Below are positions 26,883 to 35,327 of a stretch of 64,000 nt of DNA, in pieces. The DNA comes from Roseomonas sp. (lineage in GTDB: Bacteria > Pseudomonadota > Alphaproteobacteria > Acetobacterales > Acetobacteraceae): assembly GCA_031180725.1 (NCBI GenBank), contig JAPSLO010000001.1, positions 62,001 through 126,000 of the forward strand. Direction: 5' to 3'. The translations under genes were made by a program, and so were the position numbers. The notes below the pieces were generated by a model that was given only the letters and a program-made list of their open reading frames with translations, did no database searches and was not told the DNA's origin. Within the stretch, counting starts at the first letter, position 1. Every line of letters starts with the position of its first letter.

Positions 26883-27266
26883 CTATCCCGCCGCTTCGTC
26901 GCGCTTCAGCAGCGCGGCGTCGATCTGGGCAAGCAGGCGGGAGAAGTCCACGGGCTTCGGGTGGTAGTCGTCGCAGCCAGCCTCCATCACCCGGCCGCGG
27001 TCGCCGCTCATCGCATGGGCTGTCAGGGCGATGATGGGGATGCTGGCGGTGGCGGGGTCGGCGCGCAATTCGCGCGCGGCGGTCCAGCCATCCTTCACCG
27101 GCAGGTTCATGTCCAGCAGGATCACGTCGGGCTTCAACTCGCGTGCCTTGTCCACGCCCTGTTGCCCATCCTGCGCCAGTTCCACGGTGAACCCGCGGCG
27201 AGTCAGGCGGCGGGAGAGGAAATCCCACAGCTCCTCATGGTCCTCTACCAGCAGGATTGTCGTCAT
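26883..27266 (-). CDS. Single-domain response regulator (CheY-like)
   Basis: The 127-residue protein is one receiver domain. The acidic pocket is in ILLVEDHEE, the phosphoacceptor is Asp52 in VILLDMNLP, Thr82 sits in IIALTAHAM and the conserved lysine is Lys104 in DYHPKPVDFSR. There is no output domain, so it probably acts as a phosphate relay or by protein contact. Its ATG overlaps the stop of the hybrid kinase gene by four bases, making that kinase its likely donor. Confidence 0.92.
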   Translation of the reverse strand: MTTILLVEDHEELWDFLSRRLTRRGFTVELAQDGQQGVDKARELKPDVILLDMNLPVKDGWTAARELRADPATASIPIIALTAHAMSGDRGRVMEAGCDDYHPKPVDFSRLLAQIDAALLKRDEAAG

Positions 27267-30250
27267 GCCCCGCCTTCCTTTCCGGGCGCCGTCGCGGCGA
27301 CGCGCTTCAGCTCATGGGCCAGTCCGTTCTGCGCTTCCTCGGCGGGCACGATGGTGCGCACCGCGTCACGCAGCTCGGACAGTTCGGCTGCATCCACCTC
27401 GCCCTCGGTGATGGCGATCACCGGCAGGTCATGCAGTTCAGGACGCCGGCGGACTTCGCGCAGCAGGCCGAAGCCCTCCGCCACCGAGGGCGCGCGCAGC
27501 TCCATCACCAGCACGGCTGGCACGGGCGGCGTGGCCAGGCGCGCCGTGGCGGCCTCGGCGTCGGCCACCACCTCCACCGTCCAGCCCTGCGCCTGAAGCA
27601 TGCTGCGGATCTCCTGCCGCTTCGGCCCTTCGGCTTGCATCAGCAACGCAAGCCCGGGCGCGATCTCACGTCGGAAGCGATCCAGCACGCGTTTCAGCCG
27701 ATCCCAGCGCACCGGCTTGTTCAGGTAGTCCTCTGCACCCAGCGAGAAAGCTAGGCCGCGTTCCTGCACCACGGTCACCATCACGACCGGCGTCTCGGCC
27801 AGTTCCGGGTCGGATTTCAGAGCGCTCAGCACCGCCCAGCCGTCCATGCGCGGCATCATCACGTCCAGCAGGATCGCCACCGGCCTGAGCTGGCGGGCCA
27901 TGGCGAGCCCCTCCGCCCCGTCGCCCGCGCAGCGCACGGCGAAGCCTTCCCGCCGCAGGAAGCGGGAGACGAGGTCGCGCGTCGCGGCATCGTCGTCGAT
28001 CACCAGCACGAGCCCCGCCGGTCCGTCCGCCTCCGCCGCCGCGATCTCGCCGAGCCTCGCCGCCGGCTCCCCGGGCTCGGCCCGCGCCACGCGGATATCG
28101 GCGGGTATGGAGAGCGTGAAGGTGCTGCCTTTGCCGGCTTCGCTCCGCACGCGGATGTCGCCGCCCAGCATGGTGGCGAAGGCCCTGGTGATGGCGAGGC
28201 CGAGGCCGGTGCCGCCGAAGCGGCGTGTGGTGGAAGCATCGGCCTGGCTGAAGCGCTGGAACAGCTTCTCCTGCTGTTCGGGCGTCATGCCGATACCGGT
28301 ATCCGTCACCTCGAAGAGCAGACAGTTCTCCTCGCGCCGGACCGAGAGGGCGATCGTGCCGTCTTCGGTGAACTTGGCGGCATTGCCGAGCAGGTTGAAC
28401 AGGCATTGGCGGATCTTCACGGGGTCGGAGTGGACGCTGCCCAGCTCCTCCGGGCAGTGCACTTCCAGCCGGTTGCGGCGGCGTTCCACAAGGGCCTCCA
28501 CCGTGCTGGCCACCTCCTTCACCAGCTCGCAGACGCTGAAATCCTCGGGCGTCACCTCCATCCGCCCGGCTTCGATCTTGGACAGGTCAAGCACGTCGTT
28601 GATCAGGCTGAGCAGGTGGCGCGCATTGCTGTTGATCTTGCGCAAGTCCCCCAGGAACTCCTCGCCGCCGGGCAGGTCCGCCGCCTCCTCCTCCAGCATC
28701 TCGGCATAGCCGATGACGGCCGAGAGCGGCGTGCGCAGCTCATGCGACATGTTCGCAATGAAACGCGACTTCGCCATGTTGGCTTCTTCCGCCGCACCCT
28801 TGGCGGCGGCCAGCTCCTCCTCTGCCTCGCGCAGGTCGGTAATGTCCGTGTTGGTCCCGAACCAGCCGATGGGCCGCGGCTCGGCGCCTTCCTCGGCCTC
28901 CTCCGGCGTCTCGAACAGCGGCATGGCGCGGGTGAGGAACCAGCGGTACTGGCCATCCGCGCCGCGCAGGGGAAAGGTGTCCTCCCAAGGCTCGGCGGCC
29001 TCGATGGCGGCGCGGAAGCTGGCTTCCACGCGGGCGATGTGGTCGGGATGGTGCACCTCGCGCCAACCCCAGCCGGTCATGCGTTCCGGCGTGGTGCCGG
29101 TGAACTCGTACCAGCGGCGGTTGTACCACTTGATGGCGCCGGAGGCGTCGGTCATCCAGGCGAGCTGCGGGATGGCGTCGAGGATGGTGCGCAGCCTGGC
29201 TTCGCTGCGGCGCAGCCTCTCCTCCGCGCGGCGGCGCAGCGTGTCGTCGATGGCGAAGAGGCCGAGCCCCGGCACGCGCTGCGCGGGACCATTGGCAGGC
29301 AGCGGGAAGAGGCCGAGCAGCAGATGGCGCTGAACGCCGCGGCCGGGCGGGCGGACGGCGATCTCGATGCCCGCCTGCTGGCGCGCGGTCTCCACCACCT
29401 TGCGCAGATGCGGCGCGAGTTGTTCCTGCACCTCGGGCGGCAGCCGCGCCTCGGTGCCCGCCTCCACGCCCAGCGTGCGTTCGCCGAGCAGCGCCAGGCT
29501 GCGATTGGCATGGGAAAGGCGGCCGGCGGCATCGAGGAAGCCGAGGCCGATGGGCGCATTCTCCATCACGCCGCGCAGCAGCGCCTGGGCACGCCGTTCC
29601 GTCCGACGGCGCAGCAGCGCGAGGCCCGCCAGCAGCGCCGAGGCCAGCAGCGCCGCGCCCAGCGAGGCGGCGGTGAGCCAGGCACCGCGGCGGGCGGCCG
29701 CATTCTCCAGCACCGCGGCGCGGGCTTCGGCGGCGGCCTGCATTTCGGCCGCGGCCTGACGGGCGGCGTCCATCAGGGCGCGGCCGTCCTGGCTTTCCAG
29801 CGCGGCCAGTTCCGCGCTGGAGGCGCCGCGGCGGCGCAGGGCGATGACGCTCTCGGACCAGGTCAGCTTTCGACGGGCCAGGTCGCGCAGCCGGTCGGGC
29901 GGCGGCAGGCCGGCAAGGGCGGCCTGGGCGGACAACGCTTCGAGCCGCTGCGGCACCAGGGCAGCGCCGGCGGCTTGCGGAGCGAGGTATTCCTCCTCCC
30001 CGGTCAGCAGGAAGCCGCGCTGGCCGGTTTCCACATCCTTGAGGGCGGAGAGCAGGCTTTCAACGGTGAGCACGACGCCGCGCGCGGCGGCGCTGTGTTC
30101 GGCGTCGCGCTGCCCGGCGCGCCAGTTCCAGCCGGCCAGGATCAGGGCCAGCAACACCAGCGCCACGGCCAGGATAGGGGCGCGCCGCGCCCAGCCCGGC
30201 AGGGAACGGTCCGGGCCGGCCGGATCGGTGGCGCGCAGGGATTCGGGCAA
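27263..30250 (-). CDS. Hybrid sensor histidine kinase (CHASE3-PAS-PAS-HisKA-HATPase-REC-degenerate REC)
   Basis: A 995-residue membrane kinase. It has TM1 at about 24-41, a periplasmic CHASE3-like sensor at 45-190 (ETGQRGFLLTGEEEYL), TM2 at 193-212, PAS domains near 225-340 and 350-475, and HisKA with His503 (NMSHELRTPLSAVIGY). The ATPase core has Asn623 and GGTGLGLAI, and the first receiver has Asp796 and Lys845. A second receiver-like domain at 868-985 has Glu917 where Asp is expected and lacks the lysine. The frame is open to 30886, but TTG at 30250, six bases after GAGAGG, gives a sensible N-terminus. It is co-transcribed with the CheY-like gene. The signal is unknown. Confidence 0.9.
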   Translation of the reverse strand: MPESLRATDPAGPDRSLPGWARRAPILAVALVLLALILAGWNWRAGQRDAEHSAAARGVVLTVESLLSALKDVETGQRGFLLTGEEEYLAPQAAGAALVPQRLEALSAQAALAGLPPPDRLRDLARRKLTWSESVIALRRRGASSAELAALESQDGRALMDAARQAAAEMQAAAEARAAVLENAAARRGAWLTAASLGAALLASALLAGLALLRRRTERRAQALLRGVMENAPIGLGFLDAAGRLSHANRSLALLGERTLGVEAGTEARLPPEVQEQLAPHLRKVVETARQQAGIEIAVRPPGRGVQRHLLLGLFPLPANGPAQRVPGLGLFAIDDTLRRRAEERLRRSEARLRTILDAIPQLAWMTDASGAIKWYNRRWYEFTGTTPERMTGWGWREVHHPDHIARVEASFRAAIEAAEPWEDTFPLRGADGQYRWFLTRAMPLFETPEEAEEGAEPRPIGWFGTNTDITDLREAEEELAAAKGAAEEANMAKSRFIANMSHELRTPLSAVIGYAEMLEEEAADLPGGEEFLGDLRKINSNARHLLSLINDVLDLSKIEAGRMEVTPEDFSVCELVKEVASTVEALVERRRNRLEVHCPEELGSVHSDPVKIRQCLFNLLGNAAKFTEDGTIALSVRREENCLLFEVTDTGIGMTPEQQEKLFQRFSQADASTTRRFGGTGLGLAITRAFATMLGGDIRVRSEAGKGSTFTLSIPADIRVARAEPGEPAARLGEIAAAEADGPAGLVLVIDDDAATRDLVSRFLRREGFAVRCAGDGAEGLAMARQLRPVAILLDVMMPRMDGWAVLSALKSDPELAETPVVMVTVVQERGLAFSLGAEDYLNKPVRWDRLKRVLDRFRREIAPGLALLMQAEGPKRQEIRSMLQAQGWTVEVVADAEAATARLATPPVPAVLVMELRAPSVAEGFGLLREVRRRPELHDLPVIAITEGEVDAAELSELRDAVRTIVPAEEAQNGLAHELKRVAATAPGKEGGA

Positions 30251-30369
30251 GGCGACCCTCTCGGCGGTTCGTGGGGCGATAGCGCGGCGCGGGCGGACGG
30301 GTTCGCCACGCCGAACCCGGCGCGCGCATTTGCGTTCCCGTCGCGCAACGCGTGCGAGGATCTGACAGC

Positions 30370-32196
30370 GTGGACAGACGCCCGACCAATCACCGCCTGG
30401 GCGGCTTGGCCGTGGCCGCCGCCGGGGCGGCAGGGCCGCTGACAACGCCGTTGGTGACCGGCGCCATCGTCGTGGCCGGGCTCTATCTGGGGCGCGACCT
30501 GCTGGTGCCGCTGGCGCTGGCGGTGATCTTGGCCTTCGTGCTGGCGCCGGTCGCGCGGCTGCTGACGAGGGCGGGGCTGGGCCAGGTGCCGGCCGTGCTG
30601 CTGGCGGTGCTGGCAGGCGTCGGCGTGCTCGTGGGCATCGGCGTCGTGGTGCTGACCCAGTTGGCGAGCCTGGCTGTCGAGGCAGGCCACTATGCGAGCA
30701 ACCTGCAAGCCAAGCTGGCCCGGCTGCGCCTGGCGGAATTGTTGGCACAGGCGGAGCACGCACTGGAAGGGCTGGGCGGCAGCTTCGGCATTCAGCCCGG
30801 CGCGCTGCAACCGGCGCCCGCCACGGCGAATGGCGCTTCCCCGCTGGAAGTACTGGCGCGCTTCCTGGGCCCGGTGCTGGCACCACTGGCCACTGCCGGC
30901 ATCGTGGTGGTCTTCGCCCTGTTCATCCTGCTCTACCGTGCCGATCTGCGGGATAGGCTGATCCGTCTGGCCGGGGTGCGTGACCTGCACCGCACGGTGG
31001 GCGCGCTGGACGATGCGGCCTATCGCCTGTCACGACTGTTCCTGGCGCAGCTCATGCTGAATGCCGGCTTCGGCGTGTTCATCGCGGCCGGGCTGTGGCT
31101 GGCCGGGCTGCCTGGTGCGGTGCTGTGGGGCATCCTGGCGGCGCTGATGCGCTTCGTGCCTTTCGTCGGCACCTTCGTCGCGGTGGTGCCGCCCTTGCTG
31201 CTGGCACTGGCCGCGGATCCCGGCTGGACTCTGGCGATCTGCGTCGTGGTGTTGTTCGCGGTCGGCGAGCCGGCGATGGGTCAGATCGCGGAGCCGCTGG
31301 TCTTCGGCCGCAGCGCCGGGCTATCGCCGCTGTCGGTGATCGTGGCCGCCACCTTTTGGACCTTCATGTGGGGCCCGATCGGTCTGCTGCTGGCGACCCC
31401 GATGACGGTGGGGCTGGTGGTGGTGGGACGCCATGTGCCGAAGCTGGAATTCCTGGACGTCATGCTGGGCGACCGCCCGCCACTGAAGCCGGAGGAAAGC
31501 TTCTACCAGCGCGCGCTGGACGGCGATGCGGATGGGCTGGTGGCGCAGGCGCGCCAGGCGTTGCGGGCCGGAACCTCGCTTGCGACCTGGCATGACGAGG
31601 TAGCGCTGCGCGGCCTGGCGCTGGCCGAAGCCGACTGGTCGCGCGAGGTGATGGAGCCTGCCCGGCTGGCGGTGGTGCGCCAGCAGGTGGAGACGCTGCT
31701 GGACGAGTTGGCCGAGACGCCCCCGGCCGAAGGCCGCAAATGGCCCGAGGCCTGGACGGTGGAGGGGGCGGTGCTGTGCGTTGCCGGACGCGGGCGGCTG
31801 GATGACCTTGCCGCCGCCATCGCCGCCCAGGCGCTGCGACACGACGGATTCGGCGCCCTCGCCCTGCCGGGCGACGCGCTGGAGGGAGAGCCGGATGCGC
31901 GGCTCGACCCGGCGCGGGTGCGAATCTGCGTGCTTTCGGTGCTGGAGGAAGGCAGCAGCGCGGCGGCGGTGCGCTATTTCCTGCGCCGGCTGCACCGCTA
32001 CCTGCCGGAAGTGCCGGTGGCGGTGGCCCTGTGGCACGCCGCGCCGGGCAGCGCCATGCTCGCCGAGTTGCGCGCGGAGGATGGCGGCGCGGCAACCCTG
32101 GTGACATCGCTGGGTGAGGTTGTGGCCTTCTGCCACGCAACGGCCGATCAGGCACCGCCGCGCCCTGCACATCCTTTACAGGCCGCGCGCGCCTGA
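30370..32196 (+). CDS. AI-2E family transporter with long C-terminal soluble domain
   Basis: A 608-residue membrane protein of the AI-2E/PerM family. Helices start at LVTGAIVVAGLYLG and LLVPLALAVILAFVLAPVARLL; the family core includes LAGLPGAVLWGILAALMRFV, PFVGTFVAVVPPLLLAL and FWTFMWGPIGLLLATPMTVG (to about residue 345). The usual length is near 350; here a soluble tail of about 240 residues follows from residue 365, with Rossmann-like strands (VRICVLSVLEEGSSA, VPVAVALWHA). GTG at 30370 is preferred over GTG 30352 because GAGGA lies nine bases upstream. Family members export or import small molecules; the tail may sense or regulate. Confidence 0.88.
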   Translation: MDRRPTNHRLGGLAVAAAGAAGPLTTPLVTGAIVVAGLYLGRDLLVPLALAVILAFVLAPVARLLTRAGLGQVPAVLLAVLAGVGVLVGIGVVVLTQLASLAVEAGHYASNLQAKLARLRLAELLAQAEHALEGLGGSFGIQPGALQPAPATANGASPLEVLARFLGPVLAPLATAGIVVVFALFILLYRADLRDRLIRLAGVRDLHRTVGALDDAAYRLSRLFLAQLMLNAGFGVFIAAGLWLAGLPGAVLWGILAALMRFVPFVGTFVAVVPPLLLALAADPGWTLAICVVVLFAVGEPAMGQIAEPLVFGRSAGLSPLSVIVAATFWTFMWGPIGLLLATPMTVGLVVVGRHVPKLEFLDVMLGDRPPLKPEESFYQRALDGDADGLVAQARQALRAGTSLATWHDEVALRGLALAEADWSREVMEPARLAVVRQQVETLLDELAETPPAEGRKWPEAWTVEGAVLCVAGRGRLDDLAAAIAAQALRHDGFGALALPGDALEGEPDARLDPARVRICVLSVLEEGSSAAAVRYFLRRLHRYLPEVPVAVALWHAAPGSAMLAELRAEDGGAATLVTSLGEVVAFCHATADQAPPRPAHPLQAARA

Positions 32197-32241
32197 AGCA
32201 TTGTCCGCCACCCCTTTTCGACCGGGAGGCGTAGAAACGAC

Positions 32242-33840
32242 ATGAGCAAGTTGAGCTTCCGTGCCGCGCTGCGCGGCGCGGCCTGCGCGCTGGCGCTGGG
32301 CGCCCTTACCGGCGCTGCCACCATGCCCGCCCAGGGCACCACCTTCACCTGGGCGACGGCCAACGACATCCTCGGCCTGGACCCGCACGCCAACAACCAC
32401 GGCGTGACCAACACCATGAAGGAGAACATCTACGAGCCGCTGGTGAAGCGCCAGCCCGACGGCGGTGTGCGCCCGGCGCTGGCCGAGCGGTGGGAGCAGC
32501 CCAATCCCACCACCTGGCGCTTCCACCTGCGCCGGAATGTGCGCTTCCACGGCGGCGAGCCCTTCACAGCCGCCGATGTGGTGATGAGCGCCGAGCGCGT
32601 GCGCCAGAACGACATGGCCTACACGCTGCAATCCGTCAGCGCGGTGCGCGCGGTGGATGACTTCACCGTGGAATTCGAGACGCGCGGACCGAACCCGATC
32701 CTGCTGCAGGATCTCACCCTGTTCTTCATCATGAGCAAGAGCTGGGTGGAGGCGAACAACGCCATGTCCGTGGCGCGCGCCGGCCAGCCGGGCGCTACCA
32801 GCGCCTTCCCGCAGCTCAACGCCAATGGTACCGGCCCCTATCGCGTGGTGGAGCGCGTGGCGGATGAGCGCACCGTGCTGGTGCCGAACGCCGAATACTG
32901 GGGCGCGGCGCAGATCAACACCGGCATCACCCGCGCGGTGTTCCGCCCGATCGCCTCGGCGCCGACGCGGCTGGCGGCGCTGCTCTCACGCGAGCTGGAC
33001 GTGATGTACCATGTGCCGCTGCAGAACATCCCGCAGGTGCAGCAGGCACAGGGCGTGCGCCTGGTGACCGGCCCGACGGCACGCAGCATCTACTTCGCCT
33101 TCGACGTGACGCGGCCGGAAAGCCTGGACGAGCCGGGCAAGCCGAACCCGCTGCGCGACGTGCGCGTGCGCCGGGCGATGTACCAGGCGATCGACATGGG
33201 CACGATCACCCGCGTGATCCTGCGCAACTCCACCGTCGCGGCGGGCCTGCCCGTCGGTTCGGCGATCGGCGGCTTCGTGGAATCGCTGAATCAGCGCCTG
33301 CCCTTCGACCCGGATGCGGCGCGCCGCCTGCTGGCCGAAGCGGGCTATCCGAACGGCTTCCGCCTGACGCTGAACTGCCCGAACAACCGCTACATCAACG
33401 ACGAGGCGATCTGCCAGTCCGCCGTGGCGATGCTGCAGCGCGTGGGCGTGCAGGCACGGCTCAACGCGGTGCCTTTCGGCCGCCATCTGCAGGGCGGGGC
33501 GAACAACGAGTACCAGTTTTGGATGCTGGGCTGGACGCCCGGCAATTTCGACATGACCAACCCGGCACGCGAGCTGCTGGGCGAGGGCAGCTTCAACTGG
33601 GGCAAGTTCAACGACGAGCGGATGAACGAGCTGGCGCGCGAGATCGGCACCATCTCGCCGCAGGATCCGCGCCGCCAGCAGCTGGCGGCCGAATACTGGA
33701 CCCGCTTCCGCGAGTTGCTGCCGATGATCCCGCTGCACCAGGAACCGCAGGTCTTTGCCGTGCGCGACACGGTCGCGGACTTCACGCTGCGCGTGCAGGA
33801 AGATCTGGAGCTGCGGCTGGTCCGTATGCGCGGGAACTGA
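32242..33840 (+). CDS. Peptide/nickel-type ABC transporter substrate-binding protein
   Basis: A 532-residue periplasmic SBP_bac_5 family protein with an N-terminal signal (ALRGAACALALGALTGAATM) and typical blocks: ANDILGLDPHANNHGVTNTM, IYEPLVKRQPDGGVRPALAE, RWEQPNPTTWRFHLRRNVRF followed by HGGEPFTAADV, and NGTGPYRVVE near residue 196. Such proteins bind oligopeptides, nickel or other solutes for ABC importers. The permease and ATPase genes are absent here. It follows the AI-2E gene by 45 bp and ends in a clear terminator, so both may share a transcript. Confidence 0.92.
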   Translation: MSKLSFRAALRGAACALALGALTGAATMPAQGTTFTWATANDILGLDPHANNHGVTNTMKENIYEPLVKRQPDGGVRPALAERWEQPNPTTWRFHLRRNVRFHGGEPFTAADVVMSAERVRQNDMAYTLQSVSAVRAVDDFTVEFETRGPNPILLQDLTLFFIMSKSWVEANNAMSVARAGQPGATSAFPQLNANGTGPYRVVERVADERTVLVPNAEYWGAAQINTGITRAVFRPIASAPTRLAALLSRELDVMYHVPLQNIPQVQQAQGVRLVTGPTARSIYFAFDVTRPESLDEPGKPNPLRDVRVRRAMYQAIDMGTITRVILRNSTVAAGLPVGSAIGGFVESLNQRLPFDPDAARRLLAEAGYPNGFRLTLNCPNNRYINDEAICQSAVAMLQRVGVQARLNAVPFGRHLQGGANNEYQFWMLGWTPGNFDMTNPARELLGEGSFNWGKFNDERMNELAREIGTISPQDPRRQQLAAEYWTRFRELLPMIPLHQEPQVFAVRDTVADFTLRVQEDLELRLVRMRGN

Positions 33841-33864
33841 CAGGCCCGACTTCCAGGCAAGGGA

Positions 33865-33894
33865 AAGGCCCGCCGCCGGAAGGCGGCGGGCCTT
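33865..33894. terminator. Intrinsic-type terminator between convergent genes
   Basis: A perfect 13-bp stem (AAGGCCCGCCGCC and complement) with loop GGAA, followed by CTTCT on the + strand and preceded by CCC on the other side. It separates the ABC binding-protein gene from the convergent SDR gene, six bases beyond. Confidence 0.8.
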
Positions 33895-33900
33895 CTTCTG

Positions 33901-34638
33901 TCAGATCAGCCCGCCATTCACATGGATCACTTGGCCGGTGACGTAGCCGGCGTCCGGCGAGGCCAGGAAGGCGATCATCGCCGCGACATCCTCCGGCGTG
34001 CCGAGCCGTCCGAGCGGGATCTTCGCCACCACCGCTTCCCATTGCGCCTGGCTCAGTGCCGCATGGGCGCCGGGATCCTTGCGGGTATAGCCGGGGGACA
34101 CGGCGTTCACCGTGGTGCGCTTCGTCGCGGCCTCTACCGCCAGGGCGCGCACCAGTGCCTCCATCGCAGCCTTGGCCGCAGCGCTGGCGGGGAAGGTGGC
34201 GACATCGGTGCGAAAGACATGCGCGACGAAGGAGGAGACGGCGATGATCCGCCCGCCTTCCAGGTGCTGCAGGGCAGCGCGGGCGGTGCGCAGGAATCCC
34301 CAGGTGACGGCTTCGAGCGACTTCGCCAATACGGCATCGGCCATGGCCGCGACCGGCGTCTTGTCCGCGAAGCCGGCGGCGAAGACCACGCCATCCAGCC
34401 GTCCGAAGCGCCCGACCGCGCGTGCCACCAGCGCATCCGGCAGGGCGGCATCGGCGATGTCGCCCAGCATCGTCTCGGCCTCGGCGCCCGCGTCCCGCAC
34501 GGCGGCAGCCACGCGCTCCAGCCCCTCGGCGTTCTTCCGCGTGTGCAGTAGCAGCGCGGTGCCTGGCGAGGCCAGGCGCCGGGCGGTGGCGGCGCCGATG
34601 CCGGAAGCGGCGCCGGTCACCAGGATCACGCGGGCCAT
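33901..34638 (-). CDS. SDR-family protein lacking the catalytic tyrosine
   Basis: A 245-residue short-chain dehydrogenase/reductase with the NAD(P) loop VTGAASGIGAATA (about residues 7-19), the conserved Ser in AVSSFVAHVF and the C-terminal GQVIHVNGG. The active-site YxxxK is altered: Lys156 is kept in ASAAAKAAMEAL, but the position four before it (bases 34183-34185) codes Ser152 instead of Tyr. Classical SDR chemistry would be impaired. The ATG at 34638 is chosen because GGAG lies eight bases upstream; GTG 34647 and ATG 34644 are alternatives. It directly follows pyrE, so it is probably cotranscribed. Its substrate is unknown. Confidence 0.82.
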   Translation of the reverse strand: MARVILVTGAASGIGAATARRLASPGTALLLHTRKNAEGLERVAAAVRDAGAEAETMLGDIADAALPDALVARAVGRFGRLDGVVFAAGFADKTPVAAMADAVLAKSLEAVTWGFLRTARAALQHLEGGRIIAVSSFVAHVFRTDVATFPASAAAKAAMEALVRALAVEAATKRTTVNAVSPGYTRKDPGAHAALSQAQWEAVVAKIPLGRLGTPEDVAAMIAFLASPDAGYVTGQVIHVNGGLI

Positions 34639-34643
34639 CGGCA

Positions 34644-35327
34644 TCACTCCTTCCAGGCGGGGTCGGGCGCGGCAAGGCCACCATGCGCGGCGGACCAGCC
34701 GAAGGGATCGCTGAGGTAGGTGCGCAGCTCCGCGAGAGCAGCGGCGGGCAGGGCGCCGCGGGCCTCGGCTTCGGGCAGCACATCCTCCCAGGTCGCCAGG
34801 GCGAAGAGGCGCGCGCCGATATCGGTCACCTCGGTCACCACGCGGTCGAAGATGCCGTATTTGAACAGCACGAAGACATGGCTGACCTCCGCCCCCGCCT
34901 GGCGCAGCGAGCGGGCGTAGCGCGCCTTGCTGCGGCCATCGGTGGTTACGTCGCTGACCAGCAGGGCGCGGCTGCCAGGCTTCAGCGCGCCTTCCACATG
35001 GGCATCCGGACCGAAGCCCTGGGCGCGGCGGCGCACGGTGACGAAGGGCAGGTGCAGGCGCTCGGCCAACATGGCGGCCAGCGCGATGCCGCCCTGCTCG
35101 GTGGCGGCGATGGCATCGCAGCCGGCATAGCCGACTTCCTGCAGGATGCGCGCCTCCGCCCCGTCCAGCAGCGCGGCGCGCGCGAGCGGGAAGGACAGCG
35201 CGCGCGGGATGTCGAGATAGACCGGGCTCGCCCAGCCCGAGGAGAAGATGAAGGGGCGTTCCGGCCGAAGCAGGATGCAGCCGGTGTCGAGCAGGATCTG
35301 CGCCGTCTTGCGCGCGATATCATTCAT
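34644..35327 (-). CDS. pyrE: Orotate phosphoribosyltransferase
   Basis: A 227-residue type I phosphoribosyltransferase matching orotate PRTase, which joins orotate and PRPP to make OMP. It has FIFSSGWASPVYLDIPRAL near the N-terminus, the catalytic-loop region RRRAQGFGPDAHVEG near 98-112 and the PRPP-binding motif ALLVSDVTTDGRSK near 119-132, where the first acidic residue is Ser rather than the usual Asp or Glu. It sits between an M20 amidohydrolase (ATGA overlap) and the SDR gene, and opposite pyrK-pyrD. It may serve de novo synthesis or orotate salvage. Confidence 0.9.
   Translation of the reverse strand: MNDIARKTAQILLDTGCILLRPERPFIFSSGWASPVYLDIPRALSFPLARAALLDGAEARILQEVGYAGCDAIAATEQGGIALAAMLAERLHLPFVTVRRRAQGFGPDAHVEGALKPGSRALLVSDVTTDGRSKARYARSLRQAGAEVSHVFVLFKYGIFDRVVTEVTDIGARLFALATWEDVLPEAEARGALPAAALAELRTYLSDPFGWSAAHGGLAAPDPAWKE

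Noticed and set aside
27263-30886. 1207-residue reading frame for the hybrid kinase
   Set aside because: The first 212 residues are Pro/Arg-rich shadow sequence over the AI-2E gene; TTG 30250 with GAGAGG gives the proper membrane start.
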